From JAEUMY01 sp031394355 (lineage in GTDB: Bacteria; Pseudomonadota; Gammaproteobacteria; Burkholderiales; Usitatibacteraceae), in the NCBI GenBank assembly GCA_031394355.1, contig JANNSU010000066.1, positions 100,271 through 164,270 of the forward strand: a stretch of DNA of 64,000 bases, read 5' to 3'. Below the pieces are notes generated by a model. That model did no database searches. It had not been told where the DNA came from and saw only the letters and a list, made by a program, of their open reading frames with translations. Below, piece after piece: positions 29,059-38,143 of this stretch. The position numbers and the translations under genes were made by a program. Each line of letters begins with the position of its first letter. Positions within the stretch are counted from its first letter, which is position 1.

Positions 29059-29994
29059 TCAGCCCTCCTCGAACTGCGTGGTTTGGGCTGCGATACCTCC
29101 CCCGATGGGCAGACGCTCAGTGGACACTTCCACACCCAGGATGCGAGCGACCAGTGATTCACACCTTGATGCGAGCGCCCTTCGGTTCTGCCCCGCGCTG
29201 TCGATTGCATCAGCGAAGGTCACCGTTACGATCAGCTTGGGGCACGCCAGAATCGCACTGATGGATTGCTGAAACGTGATGTCCTCGATATAGGCAGGCG
29301 CGATGCTGCGTTCGCCCGAGTCAAGCCGATACTCGAGCGCTACCGGAGTCACCATGGCGCCGCTCGCAACGGCTGGCTCGAAGAGCGAGGAGTGGAACTT
29401 CCCAAGCCGGTCACCTGCGGTGGTGGTGCCTTCAGGGAACAGCCCCACGCAATCTCCGCCGGCCAGAACATCGTGCATGACCTGATTGATCTTGTGGGTA
29501 TCACTTCGCTTGGCGCGCTTGATGAAGATCGTTCCGGTCTTGTCGCACAGCCAGCCGACGAAGGGCCAGTCGCGTATCTCGGATTTCGCCACGAAGCGGG
29601 TCGGGCGCACTGCGTTGATGATGAAGATGTCGAGCCACGAAATGTGGTTCGCGACAATGACCAGATTGCGTGTCTGCCAGTCCGGCGGATGTCCGTTCAA
29701 GTCCAGCACCACACGCAGGATGCGGAGCAGCTTTCGCGACCACCACCGGAGGATGCGAGCGCGCATGATTTGGCTGGCCTTCGGAAATACCAGCCCCACC
29801 AGCAGAAATGCCACCAGGGCATGAAGTCCGAGGCGCGCCCAACGGAAGGCCCGGGTGATACGAGACGTTACCCGTTGCTTTGCGCTGTTCCCATCCGGAA
29901 GTGTTGGGCGTAGCGAGGGCTGATGCCCGCTATCGGCAACAGCAGGAACATGTCTGCCGTGTTGAAGTCCGCGTCCCAAGCAGGTTCTCCGCAA
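29059..29994 (-). CDS. olsA: 1-acyl-glycerol-phosphate/lyso-ornithine lipid acyltransferase (PlsC family)
   Basis: PlsC-type acyltransferase: NHISWLDIFIIN (HxxxxD catalytic motif), GTIFIKRAKRSD, and the acyl-acceptor motif LFPEGTTTAGDRL. The N-terminal helix (RLGLHALVAFLLVGLVFP) matches OlsA-like enzymes, which acylate lyso-ornithine lipid. The preceding gene resembles OlsB, so the pair probably makes ornithine lipids. The start is unresolved. Family-like sequence begins about SRITRAFRWARLG, just after the olsB stop, where no ATG/GTG/TTG is in frame. The nearest upstream ATG (29994, used here) lies 127 bp inside olsB. The next GTG downstream (29814) would cut the helix. Confidence 0.8.
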   Translation of the reverse strand: MRRTCLGRGLQHGRHVPAVADSGHQPSLRPTLPDGNSAKQRVTSRITRAFRWARLGLHALVAFLLVGLVFPKASQIMRARILRWWSRKLLRILRVVLDLNGHPPDWQTRNLVIVANHISWLDIFIINAVRPTRFVAKSEIRDWPFVGWLCDKTGTIFIKRAKRSDTHKINQVMHDVLAGGDCVGLFPEGTTTAGDRLGKFHSSLFEPAVASGAMVTPVALEYRLDSGERSIAPAYIEDITFQQSISAILACPKLIVTVTFADAIDSAGQNRRALASRCESLVARILGVEVSTERLPIGGGIAAQTTQFEEG

Positions 29995-30665
29995 ATATGG
30001 GCGCCAGCGCGCAGGTAACCCTTGATCAGTGGCGGCATCCGCAAGGAGGCACCTGGGTCCACGGGGGGAAGGCAGGCCCGCTGCCGTGGCGTCACACGAT
30101 GTTCCGGCGGGCTGAGATGATTATCGCACAGCGATTTCAGTACACCCGCTGCCAGAACGCCGCCATCTGCCAGGCTGACGCTGGCACAACCGGCCAGATA
30201 GGTGAATCCCCCCTCTCGCATGTAGGTGGCGAGGCCGGACCAGAGAAGCGTCAGCACCGCACCGCCACGGTGGTCGGAATGGATGCACGATCTCCCGACT
30301 TCGAGCAATCCCGCGCGAATTGGCGCAAGGGAAGACAGGTCGAACTCGGTTTCCGAGTAGTAACCGCCACAGCGTCGCGCCCCGTCAGGCGTCAGGATGC
30401 GATAGGTGCCCACCACGTCTAGTGTGCGATTGTCCCGCACGATAAGGTGGTCGCAATGCACATCAAATCGGTCGGCATCGAGTGCAAGGCGGCTGCAGTC
30501 GGTGCCCAGCGAAGCGCCCATTTCATCAGAGAAAACCTGAAACCGCAGCGCCTGAGCCTCGTGGACTTCAGACTCGGACCGCGCGAGCCCCATGCTGTAG
30601 CGCCCGCCATCGGCAGAGCGAGCACCAGGATCCGGTCGTAGCTGAGAAAGGTTTTCCTGGCGCAT
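29868..30665 (-). CDS. olsB: L-ornithine N-alpha-acyltransferase-like GNAT protein (OlsB family)
   Basis: 265 residues of the acyl-homoserine-lactone-synthase-like/haemolysin GNAT family: EVHEAQALRFQVFSDEMGA near the N-terminus, DHLIVRD, VGTYRILTP, YYSETEFDLSSL, LLEVGRSCIHSDHRGGAVLTLLWSGL and LIKGYLRAGAHICGEPAWDADFNTADMFLLLPI. OlsB adds a 3-hydroxyacyl chain to ornithine, and the adjacent PlsC protein would finish ornithine lipid. Lysine or glutamine as acceptor cannot be excluded. The leader contains a perfect hairpin CCGTAT/ATACGG (plus-strand 30673-30687) next to the ribosome-binding region and 8 bp from the start. Confidence 0.82.
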   Translation of the reverse strand: MRQENLSQLRPDPGARSADGGRYSMGLARSESEVHEAQALRFQVFSDEMGASLGTDCSRLALDADRFDVHCDHLIVRDNRTLDVVGTYRILTPDGARRCGGYYSETEFDLSSLAPIRAGLLEVGRSCIHSDHRGGAVLTLLWSGLATYMREGGFTYLAGCASVSLADGGVLAAGVLKSLCDNHLSPPEHRVTPRQRACLPPVDPGASLRMPPLIKGYLRAGAHICGEPAWDADFNTADMFLLLPIAGISPRYAQHFRMGTAQSNG

Positions 30666-30750
30666 GGCACCCCCGTATGGAATACGGAGGCACCTTAGGT
30701 CACGGGCATGACGCTGCCGTGACGGTCATGTGAAAACGGCGTGACGGGCT

Positions 30751-31209
30751 TCAGTAACGCGAGACGCGCGTGGCACCTTGACCGGACAACACGCGCACGC
30801 GGTCACCGACGCGCAATACTTCGTCGGCCTCCTGCGTGATCGCAATGATCTTTCCGCTGTCCAGTTTTACGGTGACCTCGATGCCGCGCCGGTCGCTGTT
30901 CGACTTCTCGATCGATTGACCGATGATGCCGCCAACGACAGCGCCCGCGACCGTGCCGGCCACAGAACCGCGGCCTTTGCCAACCTCGCTACCTGCAATA
31001 CCACCGAGAATCGCACCGGTTGCGGTGCCCACGCCGGAATCGCGGCCGTCAATGCGGACCTCGCGAACACTTTCCACTACACCGATTCGCACGGTCTGCT
31101 CTCCACGAACCTGGCTGCGCGAGTAATCTGCGCCCCCCAATCCGCGCTGCGCGCAGCCGGACATCACGACGACCGCACAAAGTGCCAATGCCATTGTTTG
31201 ATGTTTCAT
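30751..31209 (-). CDS. Glycine-zipper (SlyB/Pcp-like) outer-membrane lipoprotein
   Basis: 152 residues from the ATG at 31209; longer in-frame starts are antisense extensions without similarity. The signal peptide has the lipobox MSGC, lipidated Cys near residue 19. The central glycine-zipper 2TM segment (GTATGAILGGIAGSEVGKG...AGTVAGAVVGGIIGQ) spans about residues 65-105. The C-terminal beta domain reads IEVTVKLDSGKIIAITQEAD...LRVGDRVRVL. SlyB/Pcp proteins stabilise the outer membrane. The start overlaps the kinase stop codon (TAATG), with GGAGACC upstream inside the kinase gene, so the two are coupled. Confidence 0.88.
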   Translation of the reverse strand: MKHQTMALALCAVVVMSGCAQRGLGGADYSRSQVRGEQTVRIGVVESVREVRIDGRDSGVGTATGAILGGIAGSEVGKGRGSVAGTVAGAVVGGIIGQSIEKSNSDRRGIEVTVKLDSGKIIAITQEADEVLRVGDRVRVLSGQGATRVSRY

Positions 31210-32156
31210 TACTGGTCTCCTTGCCAAAGCTCGCCGCCGAACGCGGCGCGAAATTGGTCCGCAAGTCCGGACCGTGTGAAATGATGGTTCTGCCCACCGC
31301 GCTGTGCAATCTTTATGGCGCCGAGCAATGACGCCAGACGACCAGTCTTCTCCCAGCCCCATCCTGACTGAATGCCATACAGGATGCCTGCACGATAGGC
31401 GTCCCCACAACCGGTGGGATCCACCATTTGTGCGGGCGGGACGGCGGGAATCTCGATCACCTTTCCATCCGTATGAATGTGCGACCCCAGGCCTCCCAGG
31501 GTGACGACAAGCGCCCGGCACTGGCTGGCTAGCGTTGCGACAGACTTCCCGGTTCGCTCTTCGAGCAGCTTTGCCTCATAGTCGTTGACCGTTACATAGT
31601 CCGCCAGTTCAATGAACCGGTTCAACTCCGGACCGCCATAAAGCGGAAGTGCCTGTCCCGGATCGAAGATGAACGGTATGCCTGCCGCATGAAACTCTTC
31701 CGCATGCTGGATCATGGCAGCCCTGCCGTCGGGTGCGACGATGCCGATGCCCACGTCACTCGCATCCGTCACATGATTTTGATGCGATTCGCTCATTGCG
31801 CCGGGATGGAACGCGATGATCTGGTTGTCGTCAATGTCGGTCGTGATGAATGCTTGTGCCGTGAATGAGTTCGGCACGGTGCGAATATTCGCGCTCGACA
31901 GGCCAAGATCCTCCAGCCGCTTTGCGTAGGGAGCAAAGTCTTCCCCCACCGTTGCCATGATCCGTGGCTTGCCACCCAGGAGCTGCAGATTGTAGGCGAT
32001 GTTGCCGGCGCAGCCGCCGTATTCTCGGCGCAAGTCCGGCACCAGAAACGACACACTGAGAATGTGGATCTGCTCGGGCAGGATGTGCTTCTTGAATTGA
32101 TCGTGAAACACCATGATGGTGTCGAAGGCGAGCGAGCCGCAAATCAGTGCGTGCAT
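31209..32156 (-). CDS. PfkB-family carbohydrate/adenosine-type kinase
   Basis: 315 residues. PfkB signatures: an N-terminal GSLAFDTIM, the GG-type motif REYGGCAGNIAYNLQLLGG, FDPGQAL, DYVTVNDYEAKLL, LVVTLGGLGS and the catalytic DPTGCGDAYRAGILYG (anion hole and base Asp). It phosphorylates a sugar or nucleoside. Betaproteobacterial homologues are often annotated as adenosine kinase, but the substrate is not determined here. An exact palindrome copy encodes SANIRTV. The lipoprotein gene follows by a one-base overlap. Confidence 0.88.
   Translation of the reverse strand: MHALICGSLAFDTIMVFHDQFKKHILPEQIHILSVSFLVPDLRREYGGCAGNIAYNLQLLGGKPRIMATVGEDFAPYAKRLEDLGLSSANIRTVPNSFTAQAFITTDIDDNQIIAFHPGAMSESHQNHVTDASDVGIGIVAPDGRAAMIQHAEEFHAAGIPFIFDPGQALPLYGGPELNRFIELADYVTVNDYEAKLLEERTGKSVATLASQCRALVVTLGGLGSHIHTDGKVIEIPAVPPAQMVDPTGCGDAYRAGILYGIQSGWGWEKTGRLASLLGAIKIAQRGGQNHHFTRSGLADQFRAAFGGELWQGDQ
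31880..31893. repeat. Iterated palindrome in the PfkB kinase gene
   Basis: Exact 12-bp core at 31881-31892. Encodes Ala-Asn-Ile-Arg. First exact copy after the long gap. Confidence 0.95.
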
Positions 32157-32267
32157 GTGGATTTCGGAAGAAAGTTGCGGGTTGGAGAATTATACGGGTC
32201 GCACAAAAGGCGCTCGCAAGGGGCGGCATGTGAGGCAGTCACAATGTGTGGGGGCGCGTACACCGCT

Positions 32268-32287
32268 CCCTGCGAATATTCGCAGGG
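32268..32287. repeat. Longest iterated palindrome, intergenic (20 bp)
   Basis: Perfect 20-bp inverted repeat ccctgcgaatattcgcaggg between the DUF3426 gene and the kinase gene. It is the longest symmetric copy in the window and free of coding constraint. Confidence 0.97.
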
Positions 32288-32312
32288 GCAAGCGACGCGT
32301 ATCAGGGGAACA

Positions 32313-33179
32313 TCAGGGGAAGAACAGTTCGACATGGTAACCAGCGGCATTGGCAAGCTGGCTGTCTATGCGTACATTGACTTGTGCACTCGCACCGGCC
32401 CCCAGCCCTTCGGCGCGTCCTGTGCCCTTGCCTAGATAGGCTTCAGGGCTCAGCACGCGGCGGGCCAGAGTCTGATTGTTCACGTCGGTCAGGCTCAGCT
32501 CGAGATGCGGATAGTCCTGTACGACGGCGGCCCGATTGGCGATGGTCGCCGTCAGCAAGTATCTGCCTTTGGCGCCCAGCTCCTCTATAAGGTCGGAGCT
32601 CTCCACCTTCAAGAGTGCCGGATCACGTCCCCAGGGCAGTGAGCATCCTGCCCATGCGCAGATCTTCTCGACATGCGGGCGTAGCGGCGGATACTGGCTC
32701 ACGATCTCGGTGCGCCAGACGTAGCCGAGCTGAACGGCCAGCGCCGCAACGGCCAAGACCACCAGAATGATCCATCCTGGAGAACGCACGGGCGTTGCCG
32801 CCGCTTCGCGCGGCAACAGCGGGGCGTTGCGATAAGGGCTCAACGTATTGGATTCTGGTGGCCGCACGGGTTGCGACGCATCCAGGAACGCCGGGACCGA
32901 TGCGGGACCGCCCAGATCAATGGCAGCGGGGCGAGGTAGATTGGAAGGTGTGCCATCTTCGAGCAAGGGGGCGCCCTCGTCCGAGACGGCCCCCTCGTGC
33001 GCCGCACTGGGCGGATCGGGCAGAGGCTCTCCGAAAGTGCTGTCGATTCGTTGGAGCGACTCAAAGCTGTTGAAGACATGGCGGCACCGGCCGCACATCA
33101 CTCGTCCCGACCGGACATTGAGTTGATCTGTTGAAACCTTGAACTGGGCTTGGCAGTTTGGGCAAGTGGTCAGCAGCAT
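32313..33179 (-). CDS. Zinc-ribbon DUF3426 membrane protein
   Basis: 288 residues. An N-terminal MJ0042-type zinc ribbon (TTCPNCQAQFKV...VMCGRCRHVFNSFE) is followed by a Pro/acidic linker. One transmembrane helix (GWIILVVLAVAALAVQLGYVW) spans about residues 147-168. The C-terminal DUF3426 domain contains CSLPWGRDPALLKVESSDL and ANRAAVVQDYPHLELSLTDVNNQ. Function is unknown. Its place after prmA is conserved in related bacteria. The start is 10 bp from the prmA stop, so it belongs to that operon. Confidence 0.88.
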   Translation of the reverse strand: MLLTTCPNCQAQFKVSTDQLNVRSGRVMCGRCRHVFNSFESLQRIDSTFGEPLPDPPSAAHEGAVSDEGAPLLEDGTPSNLPRPAAIDLGGPASVPAFLDASQPVRPPESNTLSPYRNAPLLPREAAATPVRSPGWIILVVLAVAALAVQLGYVWRTEIVSQYPPLRPHVEKICAWAGCSLPWGRDPALLKVESSDLIEELGAKGRYLLTATIANRAAVVQDYPHLELSLTDVNNQTLARRVLSPEAYLGKGTGRAEGLGAGASAQVNVRIDSQLANAAGYHVELFFP

Positions 33180-33188
33180 TGGCGTGGG

Positions 33189-34088
33189 TCAGTGTGCTCG
33201 TTCACCGCTCAAGCATACCCAATCTTCATCACGAGCTGCCACCGAGAGCATGATCCAGGGCGCATAGCCCGCGATGACTTCCGTTGCTTGATCCGCGAGA
33301 ATGCCTGAGAGCGCGAGCGACCCACCGCTCTTCACGGAGCTAGCAAGGAACGGAGCCAGCATGATGAGCGGGTGGGAAAGGATATTGGCGACGACGAGAT
33401 CAGCCGGTTCCGGCTTTGGCTCCGAGGCAGAAACGAAGGCGACTGTCACATCGTTGACCTCGGCATTGTGTTGTGCAGTCACCAGAGCTTGTTCATCGAT
33501 GTCTACGCCGCAGGCGGAATGTGCACCGAGCTTCATGGCGGCGATGGCGAGGATGCCGGAACCGCAGCCGTAGTCGATCACTGTTCCGCCAGTCCTCGTG
33601 CCCAACTGCTGCTCAAGCCAGCGCAGACAAAGCCTGGTGGTGGGGTGGCTACCCGTGCCAAATGCCGCACCCGGGTCTATGTAGATAGGTAGGGCACCTG
33701 GTGGCAGAGGCTCATGCGCGTGCCAGCTGGGCACAATCCATAATTGATCAGAGATGCTGATCGGCTTGAACTGCTCACGATTGGCCTGCACCCAGTCGAT
33801 GTCGCCCAATATCTCGATATCGTGCGCGGGAACGTCCATGCCCAGCGCAGCGGCACACGCCGCAAGCGTGGCGGCAGCGTCGTCATCTGCTGGAAAGTGG
33901 GCGACAACCTCACATACTTCCCATAGACCAGGGTCAGCACCTGGTTCGCCAAAGATCGGCTTCTCCGCTCCGGTTCCGGCTTGTGCGTCGCTCACGCTGA
34001 CCGAGACGCAGCGGGTTTCCATCAGGGCGTCCGCAAACGCTTCCGCTTCCTGTCGACCCAGCGTGAGCCGAACGGCCGTGACGCTCAT
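33189..34088 (-). CDS. prmA: Ribosomal protein L11 methyltransferase
   Basis: 299 residues, normal for PrmA, which trimethylates ribosomal protein L11. The N-terminal substrate-recognition domain is followed by the SAM domain with YIDPGAAFGTGSHPTTRLCLRWLE, the glycine-rich GTVIDYGCGSGILAIAAMKLGA, GVDIDEQALVTAQHNAEVN and DLVVANILSHPLIMLAP. It lies 8 bp after accC and before the DUF3426 gene, the order seen in many beta- and gammaproteobacteria. Confidence 0.95.
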   Translation of the reverse strand: MSVTAVRLTLGRQEAEAFADALMETRCVSVSVSDAQAGTGAEKPIFGEPGADPGLWEVCEVVAHFPADDDAAATLAACAAALGMDVPAHDIEILGDIDWVQANREQFKPISISDQLWIVPSWHAHEPLPPGALPIYIDPGAAFGTGSHPTTRLCLRWLEQQLGTRTGGTVIDYGCGSGILAIAAMKLGAHSACGVDIDEQALVTAQHNAEVNDVTVAFVSASEPKPEPADLVVANILSHPLIMLAPFLASSVKSGGSLALSGILADQATEVIAGYAPWIMLSVAARDEDWVCLSGERAH

Positions 34089-34096
34089 GGTGCGGG

Positions 34097-35500
<1,404 letters not shown>

Positions 35501-35508
35501 GTGGCCCC

Positions 35509-35952
35509 CTATTCGATAACGAAGAGCGGCTGGCCGTATTCCACCGGCTGGCCGTTCTCCACGAGGATCGCCTTGACCGTACCGGCCATGTCGGACTCGA
35601 TCTCATTCAGCAGCTTCATCGCCTCGATGATGCAAAGCGTCTGGCCTTTGGTCACCGATTGCCCGACCTCCACAAACGAAGGAGAGCCGGGCGAGGGTGA
35701 GCGGTAGAACGTGCCCACCATCGGCGCCTTCAGCGTGTGACCGGTCGGTTCTGCAGGCGCCGCGGGCGGCGCTGCAGCTTCAGGCGCCGCGGCGGGCGCC
35801 TGTACCATTTGCGGCTGTTGCATATACACCTGCGGTGTGCCCGCATTGGTACGGGCAATGCGAACCTTTTCCTCGCCTTCTGTCACCTCCAGCTCCGCAA
35901 TGCCGGATTCCTGGACGAGGTCGATGAGCTTCTTGAGTTTTCTGAGGTCCAT
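35509..35952 (-). CDS. accB: Acetyl-CoA carboxylase, biotin carboxyl carrier protein
   Basis: 147 residues. An N-terminal helical part (MDLRKLKKLIDLVQESGIAELEVTEGEEKVRI) and an Ala/Pro-rich linker lead to the biotinyl domain. The domain carries the modified lysine in IIEAMKLLNEIESD (Lys about 113). It ends GQPLFVIE, as BCCPs do. The Shine-Dalgarno AAGGA precedes the ATG. It partners accC immediately downstream; the carboxyltransferase subunits are not in this window. Confidence 0.96.
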   Translation of the reverse strand: MDLRKLKKLIDLVQESGIAELEVTEGEEKVRIARTNAGTPQVYMQQPQMVQAPAAAPEAAAPPAAPAEPTGHTLKAPMVGTFYRSPSPGSPSFVEVGQSVTKGQTLCIIEAMKLLNEIESDMAGTVKAILVENGQPVEYGQPLFVIE

Positions 35953-36003
35953 GTTGTTGTCCTTGTTCTCCGCGCAAACCCTCTTCGGGGCGTGGCGCCT
36001 TGT

Positions 36004-36453
36004 TCAGTGGGTGCGGCTGAGGGCGGCCTGCAGGGCCAGCTCGTAGGATTGGGCACCGAATCCGCAAATCACCCCCACGGCCAGTGGGGCCAGGTAGGAG
36101 TGCGACCGGAATGCCTCGCGCGCATGAATGTTGGAAAGGTGCACTTCGATGAACGGCAGTTCCGCAGCGGCCAACGCATCGCGAAGCGCCACGCTGGTGT
36201 GGGTGAGGCCCGCCGCGTTAATTAGAATGAAATATACCCCCCGTGACTTGGCGGCCTGAATCTCGTCAATAAGCACGGATTCGGCGTTGCTTTGTACACA
36301 AACGATGTCGCGCCCTGCCGTGCGGGCATGCGCCTGCAGACGCTGGTCGATTTCCGCCAGCGTCGTGGAACCATAGATATCAGGTTCCCGCGTGCCCAGG
36401 AGATTCAAGTTGGGCCCGTGCAACACCAGGATTTTTCCGGGGGTTTCAGACAT
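36004..36453 (-). CDS. aroQ: 3-dehydroquinate dehydratase, type II
   Basis: 149 residues from the ATG at 36453; the in-frame upstream extension has no similarity. It performs the third shikimate-pathway step. Catalytic features: LVLHGPNLNLLGTREPDIYG with the base Tyr and Arg, CVQSNAESVLIDEI, LINAAGLTHTSVALRDAL, EVHLSNIHAREAFRSHSY (His and Arg) and GVICGFGAQSYELAL. NAAGLTHTS and FRSHSYLAPLA differ from the proteobacterial norm (NPAAFTHTS, FRHHSYFSDVA) and recall actinobacterial enzymes. It heads the aroQ-accB-accC-prmA unit. Confidence 0.94.
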   Translation of the reverse strand: MSETPGKILVLHGPNLNLLGTREPDIYGSTTLAEIDQRLQAHARTAGRDIVCVQSNAESVLIDEIQAAKSRGVYFILINAAGLTHTSVALRDALAAAELPFIEVHLSNIHAREAFRSHSYLAPLAVGVICGFGAQSYELALQAALSRTH

Positions 36454-36652
36454 AAGGGCGGCAGTTTGCCGTATTTTCGAAGAAGTTGTCCAGTTTTCAC
36501 GGTTGGACAAATTGCCCGGGATGTGCTGGGAGCGCCGCAAGAATCCCCGGGTCTTGGTTGCGGCAGGACAGCGTGTTTTGCATGAAGGGGCGTCCGCCCC
36601 GCCATTCGCCAGCGCGTAATGCGGCAAAGCTGCTGTGCGCGTTAGTCGAAGT

Positions 36653-37222
36653 TCAAGGCTTTTTACCGGAATTGGCTAAGTTTTCTTTGACAATCAGCTC
36701 CATTTCGGCCAGGGACAAGGTGCCGATTTTATTGAGTACCAACTCACCAGAGGGAGAAAAGACCAGGGTATGGGGCAACACGCCTAGCCGATTTCCCATG
36801 CGCCTGGAAAACGCAAGTGCGCCATTGCTGTCTGGCAGGAGGGGGTAGCTCACGGGCGTCTGCAACTGAAAAGCGCCGACCTTCTCTGCTGAGTCTGCAG
36901 CAATACCAACAATTTGAACGCCGTTCGCCGCATTTTCGCGGAATATCTTGTCAAATAGTGGCATTTCCTCTTTGCATGGGCCACACCACGTTGCCCAGAA
37001 GTTGATGAAAAGGAGCTTGCCTTGCCATTGTCCGAGCGGTTGGGATCTTCCCTGAATATCCGGGAAAGATGCCGCGAGCACTGCGGCATAGCTCACGCCA
37101 TCCACCGTTGGGCCGGACGGGCTCTTCACAGCAGGGATTGCTGTGTCACGGGTCAGCCACAGCGCGGCGGCGCCTGCGGCTATCAATGTCGTGAGAAAGA
37201 GCGCTATGGGCGTTTTTGGCAT
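36653..37222 (-). CDS. TlpA/ResA-family periplasmic thioredoxin
   Basis: 189 residues. An N-terminal signal anchor (ALFLTTLIAAGAAALWLTRD) is followed by an AhpC/TSA-type thioredoxin fold with FINFWATWCGPCKEEMPLFDKI (CxxC) and the cis-Pro region GVLPHTLVFSPSGELV. Such proteins reduce periplasmic thiols, for example in cytochrome c maturation, and the cytochrome c5-like protein in this window could be one beneficiary (inference). It lies between cutA and aroQ on the same strand. Confidence 0.9.
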   Translation of the reverse strand: MPKTPIALFLTTLIAAGAAALWLTRDTAIPAVKSPSGPTVDGVSYAAVLAASFPDIQGRSQPLGQWQGKLLFINFWATWCGPCKEEMPLFDKIFRENAANGVQIVGIAADSAEKVGAFQLQTPVSYPLLPDSNGALAFSRRMGNRLGVLPHTLVFSPSGELVLNKIGTLSLAEMELIVKENLANSGKKP

Positions 37223-37265
37223 GTTTCAGCAATGCAGACTGAGGCAATGGCGGGGAAGCCGCTGT

Positions 37266-37580
37266 TCATGCGGTGCCGGCCGCAATCCAGGCCAGATACC
37301 GGTCCAGGCCACGAACAGCGGGCACGGCGAGAATCTCCGGAAGCTCGAAGGGGTGGTGTTCGAGGATAAGTCTTTCCAGCAGTGGGTACACCGCTTCAGT
37401 GGATTTGATGAGCAGCGTGCACTCGCTTGCGTGTTCAATCGCTCCTTTCCAGCGATACACCGACTGGCCAGCAGGAAGGATGTGAACACAGGCGGCGGCG
37501 TGACCCTTTACAAGCACCTCCGCCAGCTTTACAGCACTGGCCGAGTCCGGTAGTGTGGTCATCACAACCAAGGCAGTCAT
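37266..37580 (-). CDS. cutA: Divalent-cation tolerance protein CutA
   Basis: 104 residues, standard for the trimeric CutA1 family. Visible family features: VMTTLPDSASAVKLAEVLVKGHAAACVHILPAGQSVYRWKG, ECTLLIKSTEAVYPLLERLILEHHPFELPEILAVPA and the final YLAWI. The copper-tolerance role is historical and its molecular activity remains unclear. It reads toward tlpA 43 bp downstream. Confidence 0.93.
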   Translation of the reverse strand: MTALVVMTTLPDSASAVKLAEVLVKGHAAACVHILPAGQSVYRWKGAIEHASECTLLIKSTEAVYPLLERLILEHHPFELPEILAVPAVRGLDRYLAWIAAGTA

Positions 37581-37750
37581 GGCATTGTCTCGAGGGTCGG
37601 GTTGCGTGATGGGGCGATCCGGGAAGGTTGAAACTTCTGCGGGACACCCAATGTCAGAAGCTGGTATCCCGTTGGCAAGCAGGTATTCGTCCGGGCTGCA
37701 GTCCGCAGGCGCATTGCAATGCGGACAGGTTTCCAGAGAGAGGCAATTGC

Positions 37751-38143
37751 ATGCGTTATTTCCTGCTGGCTATTCTAATCGGCTTTCCGCTCGCGGAAAC
37801 AGCCGTGCTGCTGGCGGTCGGTCAGGGCCATGGGATGTGGGTGCTGGCATGGCTCGTCCTCTCGGCGATTGTCGGTGTCGTGTTGATCAAGGAAGCGCGC
37901 TTTTCGCTTGTGTCACGGCTGACCGGATCGTTGGCCCAGGGCCGATTTTCATTGTCCGCACTGATCGACAGCGGGCGCACTGTTCTGGCTGGCCTGTTGC
38001 TGATTTTCCCCGGATTGTTGAGTGACGTCATGGCGCTCGTACTCCTGCTTCTGCCCGTGCGCGCCCGAGAGATCGAGCTTCAGGCTGCGGCCACTGCGGC
38101 TCGCAGCGGTGTGATCGAAGGCGAGTATCGCCGCGACGTCTAG
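37751..38143 (+). CDS. fxsA: FxsA family membrane protein
   Basis: 130 residues from the ATG at 37751, which has AGAGAGG upstream; longer frames are not conserved. A short membrane protein with helices at MRYFLLAILIGFPLAETAVLLAV, GMWVLAWLVLSAIVGVVLI and TVLAGLLLIFPGLLSDVMALVLLL, the last being the FxsA signature (GxLLxxPGxxTDxxG-like). In E. coli FxsA relieves exclusion of phage T7 by F plasmid; its normal role is unknown. Its 3' end overlaps the convergent epimerase gene by 4 bp. Confidence 0.9.
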   Translation: MRYFLLAILIGFPLAETAVLLAVGQGHGMWVLAWLVLSAIVGVVLIKEARFSLVSRLTGSLAQGRFSLSALIDSGRTVLAGLLLIFPGLLSDVMALVLLLLPVRAREIELQAAATAARSGVIEGEYRRDV

